64,000 nt of DNA, taken from contig JAZAUS010000009.1 of assembly GCA_036342255.1 (NCBI GenBank), positions 1 through 64,000 of the forward strand, given 5' to 3'. The notes under the pieces are model-generated. The model was not told the DNA's origin, did not search any database, and saw only the letters and a list, made by a program, of their open reading frames with translations. Positions 43,594 to 52,003 of the stretch are shown one piece after another. Source of the stretch: RUG11198 sp036342255 (GTDB taxonomy: Bacteria; Bacillota_I; Bacilli_A; RF39; UBA660). The translations under genes and the position numbers were made by a program. Position 1 is the first letter of the stretch; the number at the start of each line of letters is the position of its first letter.

Positions 43594-44448
43594 TCAGTTG
43601 CTCTTCTTCTTAGTCTTAGAATCAGTTGTAGTCTTAGTTTCAGTTTTAGCCTTATCAGCAGTTTCAGATAATATTTCATCAACAGAAACCATCTTAGTCT
43701 TACTATTTATAAATGATTGAATATCCTCACTACTAACCATAACACTATCATTATCAGTAAGTTTTTGAGTATTAGGTACTAATATTAATTGAACACCATA
43801 TTGACCAACTAAATATAAAGCTTTTCTAAATAATAAATGCATATCTTCTGGTAAAGCAAATATCATATAAGCAGGTACTCTAGCTTCATCACTTCTTTCA
43901 AATACATGTTGTCCACTACCATCCTTAACATCAAGTATTTTAATATTACTTAAAAACTTACCAAACATAACATTACCATCATCACCATTAGCTTTAAAAT
44001 AGATATTAATATAACTATTAGGCATCATACTATTAGCATAAGTACTAGCCATATCAACACCATAGTTTATAACAGTATAACCATCCTCAACCTCAGAAAA
44101 AGATGAATCAGGTAAATCTCTCTTATCAACAAGTAAATCAGCATAGAACAAACTACCTTCCGCAATTATTGTATTATAATTAGAAAATTTACCTACAATA
44201 TCTTCCTCTCTTCTATAATATCTTGCATTACCAACAAATGCACCAGCCACTTCCATATAACCAACCATATCATTAGTTATCTGAGTTTTAGGTTGAATAG
44301 TTACTTTAGCATATGGTACTCTTACTAAACTAACTTTCTGATTAATCCTAAAATTATAACCAACCCACAAAATTAATACTGACAACAAAACCCCAATAAT
44401 CGTAACCGTATTCTTATTACCTAAAAATTTCTTTAACGATTCCTTCAT
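43594..44448 (-). CDS. cpaB: CpaB/RcpC-like SAF-domain protein
   Basis: 284 residues: one N-terminal membrane helix (about 14-30, NTVTIIGVLLSVLILWVGY), an SAF-like beta-clip segment (VRVPYAKVTIQPKTQITNDM and GKFSNYNTIIAEGSLFYADL), a second domain, and a Lys/Thr-rich tail. CpaB/RcpC proteins sit on the outer face of the membrane and help assemble Tad pili. Ribosome site AGGAGG. A hairpin without a T-run (44481-44506) lies in the 56-base gap before it. Confidence 0.75.
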   Translation of the reverse strand: MKESLKKFLGNKNTVTIIGVLLSVLILWVGYNFRINQKVSLVRVPYAKVTIQPKTQITNDMVGYMEVAGAFVGNARYYRREEDIVGKFSNYNTIIAEGSLFYADLLVDKRDLPDSSFSEVEDGYTVINYGVDMASTYANSMMPNSYINIYFKANGDDGNVMFGKFLSNIKILDVKDGSGQHVFERSDEARVPAYMIFALPEDMHLLFRKALYLVGQYGVQLILVPNTQKLTDNDSVMVSSEDIQSFINSKTKMVSVDEILSETADKAKTETKTTTDSKTKKKSN

Positions 44449-44480
44449 TTTTTTATTCCTCCTCTATTATTATTTATATC

Positions 44481-44506
44481 AAAATAGTATATAATACTAC
44501 TATTTT
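44481..44506 (-). other. Intra-operon hairpin without T-tract
   Basis: A 9-bp stem (44481-44489 with 44498-44506) with an 8-base loop, at the stop of the pseudopilin-like gene. The lack of a U-run argues against a full terminator; it may be a processing or attenuation site. Confidence 0.45.
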
Positions 44507-45005
44507 ACTCCGCTGGAACAACTTCCAATATACCAGACAAATTATTTACAATACTCAACTTATCATCTTCTTCACTACCCATAACATAAGAATATGAGCG
44601 ATTATTACCAGTTATTTTAACAGAAACTTTAGGTGGTTTTTCAATAATATCATAAAATTCAATTTCATACTCATCAGCATCACCACCAACATTATTAGCA
44701 AATCTTTTAGAAAAATTTTCAACAAACTTTTGCTCAATTATTTTAACTTGGCCCATATATCTTTGATAATCAGAACCATCATCTTTAGCCATTAATATAT
44801 ACCCCTCTTTTTCAGGCTTCTTAATTGTAAAATAATTAGAATAATATTTCCAATCAATAGATTCATACATAGAAGCTTTCATAGCTTCTTTTAAAGTATA
44901 ATATTCCGTATCATTATCTAATGTAATAGACTGAAACATAACAATTACTACAAGTCCTATCATACCAAACATCATAAGTCCAAATCCTAAAAAACCATAC
45001 TTCAT
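44505..45005 (-). CDS. Single-pass TadE/TadF-like minor pilin candidate
   Basis: 166 residues: an N-terminal helix (about 5-25, FLGFGLMMFGMIGLVVIVMF) and a soluble domain with ITLDNDTEYYTLKEAMKASM right after it, a typical phrase of pseudopilin alpha-1 extensions. There is no prepilin Gly/Glu motif. No cysteines were noticed in the domain. It follows the VWA protein by 3 bases and precedes cpaB, so it belongs to the pilus set; the precise role is unknown. The start is ATG 45005 with GGGAGTG inside the previous gene. Confidence 0.55.
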   Translation of the reverse strand: MKYGFLGFGLMMFGMIGLVVIVMFQSITLDNDTEYYTLKEAMKASMYESIDWKYYSNYFTIKKPEKEGYILMAKDDGSDYQRYMGQVKIIEQKFVENFSKRFANNVGGDADEYEIEFYDIIEKPPKVSVKITGNNRSYSYVMGSEEDDKLSIVNNLSGILEVVPAE

Positions 45006-45008
45006 TTA

Positions 45009-48000
45009 CTAACACTCCCAATCATCACATTTACCTTCCCAATATCCTTTTTTATTATAAACTGGTGAAACAACATCAAATATACTAGGATTATTAACAT
45101 AATTACTTGTACCATTATTTGTAATATTTGTCATGTTTTTATCATATCCTTTATTATCAGAATAAGCTCTAACCTTACTTGTATCAGTTTTATATTCAGG
45201 TATACCATTTTTTCTACTAAAAGAATTTTGAATTCTTAATCTATTATTACCCTCTTTCCAAAAATCAAACCAATTAGAAGAAACTTTACCCGTTGGAAAA
45301 GGTTCTGCTGTAGAAATAGGTCTAAACCTAAGATAAAAACTACAATCTTCAACTTTACCAGAATCTAAACATATAGATTTAGAGTTAACATTTACTTCAC
45401 AAATTTCCCTAAGTTTATAATTTTCATCAATAATAGTACTAAATTCACTATCAAAAGTATAATATACTTTATCACCCTTATAACCATATGGAACATAATA
45501 AGTATCATCAAAATCATGTTGATACTTAGTATTAGGAGCATTTGTCTGATACTTAAAACTACAATCCATATTACCACTACAACTAACCCAAGATTTTTTC
45601 ATTTGTGCAACATATTTAGCAGTATAGATATTCGAAGAAGCATGAGTATCAGAATCATAATAATCACTAGGTCGATAAATAGAATAATGCACGTTCAATG
45701 GTATATTAGCATTTAACTTAGATGCATCATTACTATCAACAGTTGTTACGCTATCCTTTAAAGTTTCTCCTCTATCATCAACTTTAATATCTAAATACTC
45801 CATAAGTTGTTTTCCAATAGTAGCAGAAAGATTATTTACACCATATGGAGTATTACTACATCCACCACTAGCATTCAAAGTATACAACTTATCATGATAA
45901 TCTTTAAAACTTAGATAATTAGATTTCTTTAAATCAATCGTTTCATTATTATTAATATAAGAACCATTATATTTTATACGTATTATCGGATTTCCTTTTT
46001 CTACACTAACCGCATAATACCATTTAATATCATTATTTAAAGTAAATCCTTTCCAAACAAAATAACCTCCAGGATATGTCCCATGTGGATCCTCCCCTTG
46101 CATAGTAAAAGTCTTACTAGACTCCTCAAGTACAACACCATTAGCTGGATATATAGTTACTTTTCTTTTTCCAACTCCAGGAACATTATAACAAACATTA
46201 TCTGCATACACAGAAGTTTCACTAATACCAGAGCACTGTTTTGAATGATCAACTCCAGTAATAGGAACTTTATACCAAATTGCTTTATTTTCATTATCAT
46301 CAGGATCAAGATCAGCAGGAATTGGAGCAACAGAAGGATCAACTACTTGACCAATTGCTGTAATCGCTTTTAAAATTTCTTTTTGAGTATCATCATTAAA
46401 ATTACCAATATTATAAGCATCTGCACCATACTTATTAGGAAAAGTATACTTTACTTCTTGCCTAGATTGACCTTTAACCCAACCAACAACTCCTTTAAAT
46501 CTAGCATATTTGGTATTTTTATAATTATCTTTAGAAAACAATTCTTTCTTTATAATATAAGTCTTATTTGAACCATCATGAGTACTATAAAAACATTTTG
46601 TTTTATTAGCATGGCCGTTAGAATCCTTACATATCTTACTAGAAATAATATCACGACATCCTGTATATTTTTTAGTAGAAGTATTATAACCTGAGCATAA
46701 TTGCAAACCAGTAATATTCCTATTATTACTATTATAAGTGAATTTAAAAGCTAAACCTTTAGTACTACTACTAATTTTATTCATATTAGTTAATAATCCA
46801 CTAATATTAAAATTAATATAAGATGATCCTAAGCTTCCATTTATTACTCCATAATCAGGAAATGCAGCAACACTAGCAACTACCTCTTTATATTTAATTC
46901 CATTATAAGCTTTATATAATTCTCCTGTTTCTCCAGTATCAGAACTACTCAATCCAGCCAAATTAGGAGCCATAACAAACTTTGCAAGTTTATCTGAATC
47001 ATACATTCCTATACCAACAGGATAAAATCTCGCATTAGTCCTAGAAAGTTTAGAATTAGAAATTGCGCTAGATTTCATAGCTTTTACAAAACTTCTCAAA
47101 GTAGATGCACTTTTAACCATTAAAAACGAAGAACTAACAAAAGGATAAGAAAATTCACTTTTTGTATCCAATTTCTTAATATCAGTAGTTCCAGAAAATG
47201 CACTAGTTGGATAACCATCTGTAAGCATAATGACCATTGGTGATTTAGACTTATTACTAGCATTGTTTGTTTTCCCTTTTCCCATTTTTTTCAATTGATT
47301 ATAAGCTCTTTTATATGCTCTTTGAAAATTAGTAGTATGAGAATCTGGACACATCGCTGCTGTCAATATTTTATCTTTTTTAATTTTATCTAACCACCAT
47401 GAATAATAACGTCCTGTATCACCACCAATACAAGGAGTACTTCTATTAAAATAACAAACAGACAACCTATCAAGTTTTCTCGCCTTTTTTTCAGGATCAG
47501 TAGTACCTGAGTTAGATAAAACAGTAATAAGTTTTTCAAAAAATTTATTTACCTGATCTATTTTACCTTTACCACCAACCGGATTTAAACCCTCTACATT
47601 CATTGAATTACTATCATCAATTAATACAACAATTCTTCTTGAAAGAAGTACTGGAGGAGTAGAACAAGTCTTACCATCCTCACATTCACCAGGTGTAGGG
47701 TCACAATCATCACCTTCACTTACATCACATTGATCTAATAACTTTGATTCACAAACTCTTTGTGTATCTATCATTGAAATAGTTTCATCATTTCCTATTG
47801 TTGGAGAAGAACAAGTATTATTTATTGTTCCAGTACCTTGTTTAGTACAAGTATTATAATACACTTTAGAAAAAGGACAAACAAGATTTGTAGGAGTTTT
47901 TAAATCAACAGAAACTTGTTCATAATCAGATAACTCTACTTTTTCTTCTTCGATAGTATCGTCATCATAATCACCATCAGCAATAGGTTCTGTAGTATAC

Positions 48001-48359
48001 TCTTCTGCATCTTCATTGTTTTCAGAATCATCAAAACCATCTTCAGGTTCTATTACAGTCTCAGTTCCATCAGTAGTACCTGTACCACTTCCGTCAGTAG
48101 CACCTGTACCACTTCCGTCATCAGAACCTTCTCCTTCATCATCATCTGATTCAAATTCTTCACCTTCGCCACCTTCTCCTTCTTCACCACCTGTTTCAGA
48201 AGAATTTTCACCCTCAGTTTCAGTATTATTCTCTTCACCATCTTCCAGATATTTATTATTATTAACTTGAACTAAACTTTTAATATCATCACCAAAAACA
48301 CTATATCCAGCAACACCTAAAGTAACCACAGCTAAAGCTACAATAACATACTTTTTCAC
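45009..48359 (-). CDS. Giant secreted von Willebrand A-domain protein (putative pilus tip adhesin)
   Basis: 1116 residues. An N-terminal signal or anchor helix (about 4-22), then an acidic Glu/Gly/Asp/Thr low-complexity stretch (about 38-150), a Cys-rich part (about 160-235), and a VWA domain starting RRIVVLIDDSNSMN (MIDAS DxSxS, residues 248-252) with VIMLTDGYPTS downstream. A long Cys-containing C-terminal region follows, ending WEGKCDDWEC. Many cysteines suggest disulfide stabilisation outside the cell. VWA pilus proteins act as adhesins in other systems; here that is inferred from domain and operon. The start is GTG 48359 with GAGG about 10 bases before. No LPXTG motif. Confidence 0.78.
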   Translation of the reverse strand: MKKYVIVALAVVTLGVAGYSVFGDDIKSLVQVNNNKYLEDGEENNTETEGENSSETGGEEGEGGEGEEFESDDDEGEGSDDGSGTGATDGSGTGTTDGTETVIEPEDGFDDSENNEDAEEYTTEPIADGDYDDDTIEEEKVELSDYEQVSVDLKTPTNLVCPFSKVYYNTCTKQGTGTINNTCSSPTIGNDETISMIDTQRVCESKLLDQCDVSEGDDCDPTPGECEDGKTCSTPPVLLSRRIVVLIDDSNSMNVEGLNPVGGKGKIDQVNKFFEKLITVLSNSGTTDPEKKARKLDRLSVCYFNRSTPCIGGDTGRYYSWWLDKIKKDKILTAAMCPDSHTTNFQRAYKRAYNQLKKMGKGKTNNASNKSKSPMVIMLTDGYPTSAFSGTTDIKKLDTKSEFSYPFVSSSFLMVKSASTLRSFVKAMKSSAISNSKLSRTNARFYPVGIGMYDSDKLAKFVMAPNLAGLSSSDTGETGELYKAYNGIKYKEVVASVAAFPDYGVINGSLGSSYINFNISGLLTNMNKISSSTKGLAFKFTYNSNNRNITGLQLCSGYNTSTKKYTGCRDIISSKICKDSNGHANKTKCFYSTHDGSNKTYIIKKELFSKDNYKNTKYARFKGVVGWVKGQSRQEVKYTFPNKYGADAYNIGNFNDDTQKEILKAITAIGQVVDPSVAPIPADLDPDDNENKAIWYKVPITGVDHSKQCSGISETSVYADNVCYNVPGVGKRKVTIYPANGVVLEESSKTFTMQGEDPHGTYPGGYFVWKGFTLNNDIKWYYAVSVEKGNPIIRIKYNGSYINNNETIDLKKSNYLSFKDYHDKLYTLNASGGCSNTPYGVNNLSATIGKQLMEYLDIKVDDRGETLKDSVTTVDSNDASKLNANIPLNVHYSIYRPSDYYDSDTHASSNIYTAKYVAQMKKSWVSCSGNMDCSFKYQTNAPNTKYQHDFDDTYYVPYGYKGDKVYYTFDSEFSTIIDENYKLREICEVNVNSKSICLDSGKVEDCSFYLRFRPISTAEPFPTGKVSSNWFDFWKEGNNRLRIQNSFSRKNGIPEYKTDTSKVRAYSDNKGYDKNMTNITNNGTSNYVNNPSIFDVVSPVYNKKGYWEGKCDDWEC

Positions 48360-48376
48360 ATAATCACATCCTCGTC

Positions 48377-49000
48377 CTATACTAACTCATTATCAGCTTT
48401 CTTCTTAATAATTAACAAAACTATTAAAACTATTAAAATCACTGATACTACCCCAACAACTAATTTATGTTTCAATAAAAACTCTAACAATTCATTATTA
48501 TTATTTGTTTCTTTAGCATTCTTTTCTTCTAAATATTTTTCTGCAGCTCTTTCAAATATTTCATCATTAATTCTTCCAGAATACCATTCATCACAATATT
48601 CGAAATCATCAAATTCACTTGAACTACAATAATTTTCTAATGAATACTCATTAAATACAGGCAACTCTATTTTTAAAGATTTAACTCTTAAATTACAAGG
48701 CGTATACATTATATCTAATAAATGATTACCACTATCTATAAGCATTTTTTCACTATCAGACAAAGCTTTTTTCTTTCTAGTAGAATCAGTAACATACAAA
48801 TTATTACCACTAAGTCCTACAAAAGTAACTTCATACAACTGATAATCATCTTCATCACCTATATATTTATAACTATAATTAACATTCTCAGCCAAACCTC
48901 TTACTCTAGCCATATCATTACTATCACAAACCTCAGCTTTTACTACATCTATATTTATCATAAATAAAACAATAATTGTAAGAAACAATACTTTCTTCAC
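48377..49000 (-). CDS. Exported protein with C-terminal membrane anchor, first gene of the Tad operon
   Basis: 207 residues: a signal peptide (VKKVLFLTIIVLFMINIDVV, cut near KAEVC), an outer domain with four to six cysteines, a charged linker, then a C-terminal helix (about 180-200) followed by KKKADNELV in the cytosol. No family is recognised; the topology suits an anchor or chaperone for the VWA protein 17 bases downstream. The start is GTG 49000, 5 bases after AGGAGGTG; the open frame continues 12 codons upstream without a ribosome site and into the inverted repeat 49027-49091. Confidence 0.7.
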   Translation of the reverse strand: MKKVLFLTIIVLFMINIDVVKAEVCDSNDMARVRGLAENVNYSYKYIGDEDDYQLYEVTFVGLSGNNLYVTDSTRKKKALSDSEKMLIDSGNHLLDIMYTPCNLRVKSLKIELPVFNEYSLENYCSSSEFDDFEYCDEWYSGRINDEIFERAAEKYLEEKNAKETNNNNELLEFLLKHKLVVGVVSVILIVLIVLLIIKKKADNELV

Positions 49001-49026
49001 AAAGCACCTCCTACTACCATATATAC

Positions 49027-49091
49027 ATAATAGCATTTTTTCAAAAAAAAAGAAATATATTTTTGCAAAAAAAGAAAAAAAATGCTATTAT
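49027..49091. repeat. Inverted repeat in the divergent promoter region of the Tad operon
   Basis: 15-bp perfect arms (49027-49041 and 49077-49091) around a 35-base AT-rich centre. The right arm runs into the TATAAT (49089-49094) of the thioredoxin-like gene, and the left arm covers the matching -10 zone of the minus-strand operon. Confidence 0.65.
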
Positions 49092-49119
49092 AATATTCGA
49101 AGAAAGAAGTGTATTATTA

Positions 49120-49563
49120 ATGAAAGAAAAAAAAACAACTATTTATATAATTAGTATCGTACTAATAATTGTAATTGCCTTCTTATTAATTAATAACATT
49201 AATAATGGCAATAACAATACTCTAAAAGAATTATCTTATAAACAAATACAAGAAAAAACAGAAAAAAAAGATTCTTATGTCTTAGTCATAAGCAGAACTA
49301 CTTGTTCTCACTGTATGGAATACAAACCAAAATTAAAAAAAATATCTAGCCAATATAAAATCAATCTATTCTATATTGATTATGATAAAGAATCAAAAAA
49401 TAATCAAAAAAAATTATTTGACCAATTTGATTTAGATGGTTCTACCCCTATTACAATATTTATAAAAAAAGGTAATCAAACAAACATCTTCGATAGAATC
49501 GAAGGAGATGTATCAGAAAAAAAAGTAATAGATAAATTAAAAAAATTAAAATACATAGAATAA
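49120..49563 (+). CDS. Membrane-anchored thioredoxin-like protein
   Basis: 147 residues: an N-terminal helix (about 7-26) then a thioredoxin fold with the active site TTCSHCMEYKP (CxxC) and the cis-Pro loop GSTPITIFI. It would act outside the membrane on disulfides, for example of the Cys-rich proteins encoded by the divergent Tad operon; that link is inference. The start is ATG 49120 behind GAAGAAAGAAGTG; the -10 is TATAAT 49089-49094. It ends at the hairpin shared with the convergent BIG2 protein gene. Confidence 0.83.
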   Translation: MKEKKTTIYIISIVLIIVIAFLLINNINNGNNNTLKELSYKQIQEKTEKKDSYVLVISRTTCSHCMEYKPKLKKISSQYKINLFYIDYDKESKNNQKKLFDQFDLDGSTPITIFIKKGNQTNIFDRIEGDVSEKKVIDKLKKLKYIE

Positions 49564-49594
49564 AAAATAATAGCACAATGTGCTATTATTTTTT
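49562..49594. terminator. Bidirectional terminator between the thioredoxin-like and BIG2 genes
   Basis: A 15-bp perfect stem (49562-49576 with 49580-49594) with a 3-base loop. Confidence 0.85.
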
Positions 49595-50766
49595 TATCCC
49601 TTAACTCTTATTATCATTATATTTCCGCCCTTACCCTTCCAGTAACCATCTTCAATAGTATTAGGGTGTGAATTAGCTCTTATCTCATTAGTATTCCAAG
49701 CACCATAGTAATAATATTTACCATCCTTTTTATGAGAAAATATAGCAACATTGCCCTCGGTGCTACCCTTCTTTTGATACATAACAATATCTCCAGGTTG
49801 AAAATCAGATACCTTCTTATTAGTCAAAAGAGTTACCTTATTAGTATATAAAGAACTATAATTAGAAGGTTTATTTCTATTTTTCTTACCATTAGTATGA
49901 CATAACATTGAAACATTTTTCTTATGATATCCAGCACTTATAAGTACATTTCTAACAAACTTACAACAAGAAGTCTTTTTATAATCAGCATATTTCTTTT
50001 TATTAGCCCTATAATCAGCATTATGAACATAATTATTTTTATTATTTTCAATAATTTTATACTTTCTTTCAGCATGATATAATACCAATTGAGCTCCCTT
50101 CAAATTCTCTTCAACTACTACAGTACAACTAGCTGAAATATTAGGATTACTAACTGAAGTAACCTTAATAACTGAAGAACCAACACCAACTGCTTTTATT
50201 TTACCATTAACATCAACTGTTACAACTTTAGTATTACTACTAGTCCATTTAACACTCTTATTAGTAGCATTTGATGGAGCTAAAGAATATTTTAAAGTAC
50301 CAGTAGCCCCTTTCTTAACTTTTACACTAGCTTTACTAATTTTTATTTTCGTAACAGGTATTGTCTTTTTTACAGTAGTTGTATTACTACTTGTAGTACC
50401 TGTAGTACCAACACCAGAACCAGTATTGTCATCTTCAGTCAAGCTATCACTTCCTACAACCTTAACTACACATCTATAACTAACTCCTTTATAGACAGCA
50501 GTAACATAAGTAATTCCAGATTTTAAACCTTTAACTATACCACCATCAACAGATGCAATCTTACTATCACTGCTATTCCATATAACATTAGCAGCACTAT
50601 TACCATTTTCATCTTTAACAACTAATATTTCAGTTTGACCAATTTTTAGCTCTATCTCTTTTTTATTCAATGACATCTTATTAGTATCACCATTAACAAT
50701 AACTACTCCAAAAGATAAAACAAAAACAAATAAAACTAATCCGATAATCTTTTTCATCTTAATCAT
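49594..50766 (-). CDS. Secreted BIG2 protein with cysteine-peptidase-like C-terminal domain (divergent paralogue)
   Basis: 390 residues. Signal peptide (about 4-25), two bacterial Ig-like BIG2 repeats (KIASVDGGIVKGLKSGITYV and KVVTVDVNGKIKAVGVGSSV), then a C-terminal domain with YKKTSCCKFVRNVLISAGY, PGDIVMYQKKG, NVAIFSHKKDG and EIRANSHP. This domain matches those of the three neighbouring genes and looks NlpC/P60- or CHAP-like, with Cys as nucleophile. In this copy the His before the NVAIF strand is replaced (EGNVAIF). The start is ATG 50766 (ribosome site close) or 50757. It has its own transcript, separated by the hairpin at 50813-50826. Confidence 0.72.
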   Translation of the reverse strand: MIKMKKIIGLVLFVFVLSFGVVIVNGDTNKMSLNKKEIELKIGQTEILVVKDENGNSAANVIWNSSDSKIASVDGGIVKGLKSGITYVTAVYKGVSYRCVVKVVGSDSLTEDDNTGSGVGTTGTTSSNTTTVKKTIPVTKIKISKASVKVKKGATGTLKYSLAPSNATNKSVKWTSSNTKVVTVDVNGKIKAVGVGSSVIKVTSVSNPNISASCTVVVEENLKGAQLVLYHAERKYKIIENNKNNYVHNADYRANKKKYADYKKTSCCKFVRNVLISAGYHKKNVSMLCHTNGKKNRNKPSNYSSLYTNKVTLLTNKKVSDFQPGDIVMYQKKGSTEGNVAIFSHKKDGKYYYYGAWNTNEIRANSHPNTIEDGYWKGKGGNIMIIRVKG

Positions 50767-50812
50767 AATCCTCCTATCTTGTCATAATTATAACAAAGCA
50801 AATAAAAAAAAA

Positions 50813-50826
50813 CAAGATTATTCTTG
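50813..50826 (-). terminator. Terminator of the BIG2 gene run
   Basis: Core stem CAAGA/TCTTG (50813-50817 with 50822-50826), extended by A/T pairs around a one-base bulge, then nine T on the minus strand. Confidence 0.65.
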
Positions 50827-50831
50827 CTTTT

Positions 50832-51986
50832 TTATTTTGCCCTAACAATAGCAGATATTTTATAACTCTTAAACCAACTACTAGCTCTTGGATGACTTTT
50901 AGCCCTAATCTCTCCAGTAGAAGAAGCCCCATACACATAATAATTACCATCCTTCTTATAAGCAAATATAGCAATATTATGACGATTTTTACCATTCCTT
51001 ACCATAACATCACCAGGTTTAAGTTTACTCATATCTGAAGTCTTAATTATTTTCATATTCTTAACATGTCCTGCATTCTTAGGTGTACTAGTATTATCAA
51101 CATTAGCATGACATAAATATCCACCCTTTTTTAAATATCCAGAAACTTCTAATACATGACTTACATATCTACAACATTCTGTCCATCCACCATATTTTTT
51201 ATATTTTTTCTTATCCATTCTATGAACCCAATTACCATCTTTTTCAATTTTTTTGTAATATTTTTCTGCATTTTGTAATATAAGAGCAGCACCTGTTTTA
51301 GCATTTGCCTTTGTATCTACAACCTTTACACTACAAGTTGCAGTTACACCAGGATTACTAACTGATCTAACTGTAATAACAGCACTTCCTGCACCTACAG
51401 CTTTAATTAAACCAGCACTACTAACAGTAACAACTTTAGTATTACTACTAGTCCAAGTAACATTTTTATTTGTAGCATTAATAGGGTTTACCTTCACCGT
51501 TAAAGTAACACTTGCTCCCTTTTTTACATTTAAACTTGTCTCATTCAAAGTTAACATAACAACAGGTAATGTCTTACTTGAAGGAGGGGTTGGTGTTGGA
51601 GCTGGAGTTGGTTTAGGTGCTGGGACTGGTGTACTAGCCTGCTTAACTTTAACCTCACATAAATCTCGAATTGTATAATTATCTTTCAATGCAATTATTA
51701 TATAAGCTTTTCCTACCCCTACACCTTTAACATTGCCATAACTATCAACTGTAGCAACTTTATTATTGTTAGTTGTCCATATAACAGATTTATTAGTATA
51801 ACTACTACCCAATCTATAGGTCAATCTTTCACTTTTACCTACCTCTAAAGATAACGTTTTTTTATTAAGAACAATAGGTGAATCAACAGCTATCAAATCA
51901 TCAATAGATTCTTCTCTTTCAATTAAAAATACTGTACCTAATAAAAATATAATTAAAACACTTAACAAACATTTATGCTTATTCAT
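50832..51986 (-). CDS. Secreted BIG2 protein with NlpC/P60-like C-terminal domain
   Basis: 384 residues. Signal/anchor helix (about 7-24), BIG2 repeat 1 (KVATVDSYGNVKGVGVGKAY), a Pro/Thr-rich linker (PVPAPKPTPAPTPTPP), BIG2 repeat 2 (KVVTVSSAGLIKAVGAGSAV), then the shared catalytic-type domain: GNWVHRMDKKKYK, GWTECCRYVSHVLEVSGYL, PGDVMVRNGK, RHNIAIFAYKKDG, YGASSTGEIRAKSHP. Likely a cell-wall or peptide-bond hydrolase held near the surface; the substrate is unknown. The start is ATG 51986 with AGAAGGA. It follows its near-twin by 17 bases, and the two are a recent duplication. Confidence 0.75.
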   Translation of the reverse strand: MNKHKCLLSVLIIFLLGTVFLIEREESIDDLIAVDSPIVLNKKTLSLEVGKSERLTYRLGSSYTNKSVIWTTNNNKVATVDSYGNVKGVGVGKAYIIIALKDNYTIRDLCEVKVKQASTPVPAPKPTPAPTPTPPSSKTLPVVMLTLNETSLNVKKGASVTLTVKVNPINATNKNVTWTSSNTKVVTVSSAGLIKAVGAGSAVITVRSVSNPGVTATCSVKVVDTKANAKTGAALILQNAEKYYKKIEKDGNWVHRMDKKKYKKYGGWTECCRYVSHVLEVSGYLKKGGYLCHANVDNTSTPKNAGHVKNMKIIKTSDMSKLKPGDVMVRNGKNRHNIAIFAYKKDGNYYVYGASSTGEIRAKSHPRASSWFKSYKISAIVRAK

Positions 51987-52003
51987 TACATATCCTTCTT
52001 TCA

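Noticed and set aside
45392..46571. Several Ile/Leu/Met-rich open frames within the VWA gene
   Set aside because: AT-rich shadow frames made of hydrophobic codons; none has a ribosome site and the VWA frame is continuous.
48016..48270. Open frame on the plus strand rich in Ser and Pro
   Set aside because: It is the mirror of the Glu/Gly/Asp low-complexity codons of the VWA gene; it has no ribosome site and its composition is explained by the opposite strand.
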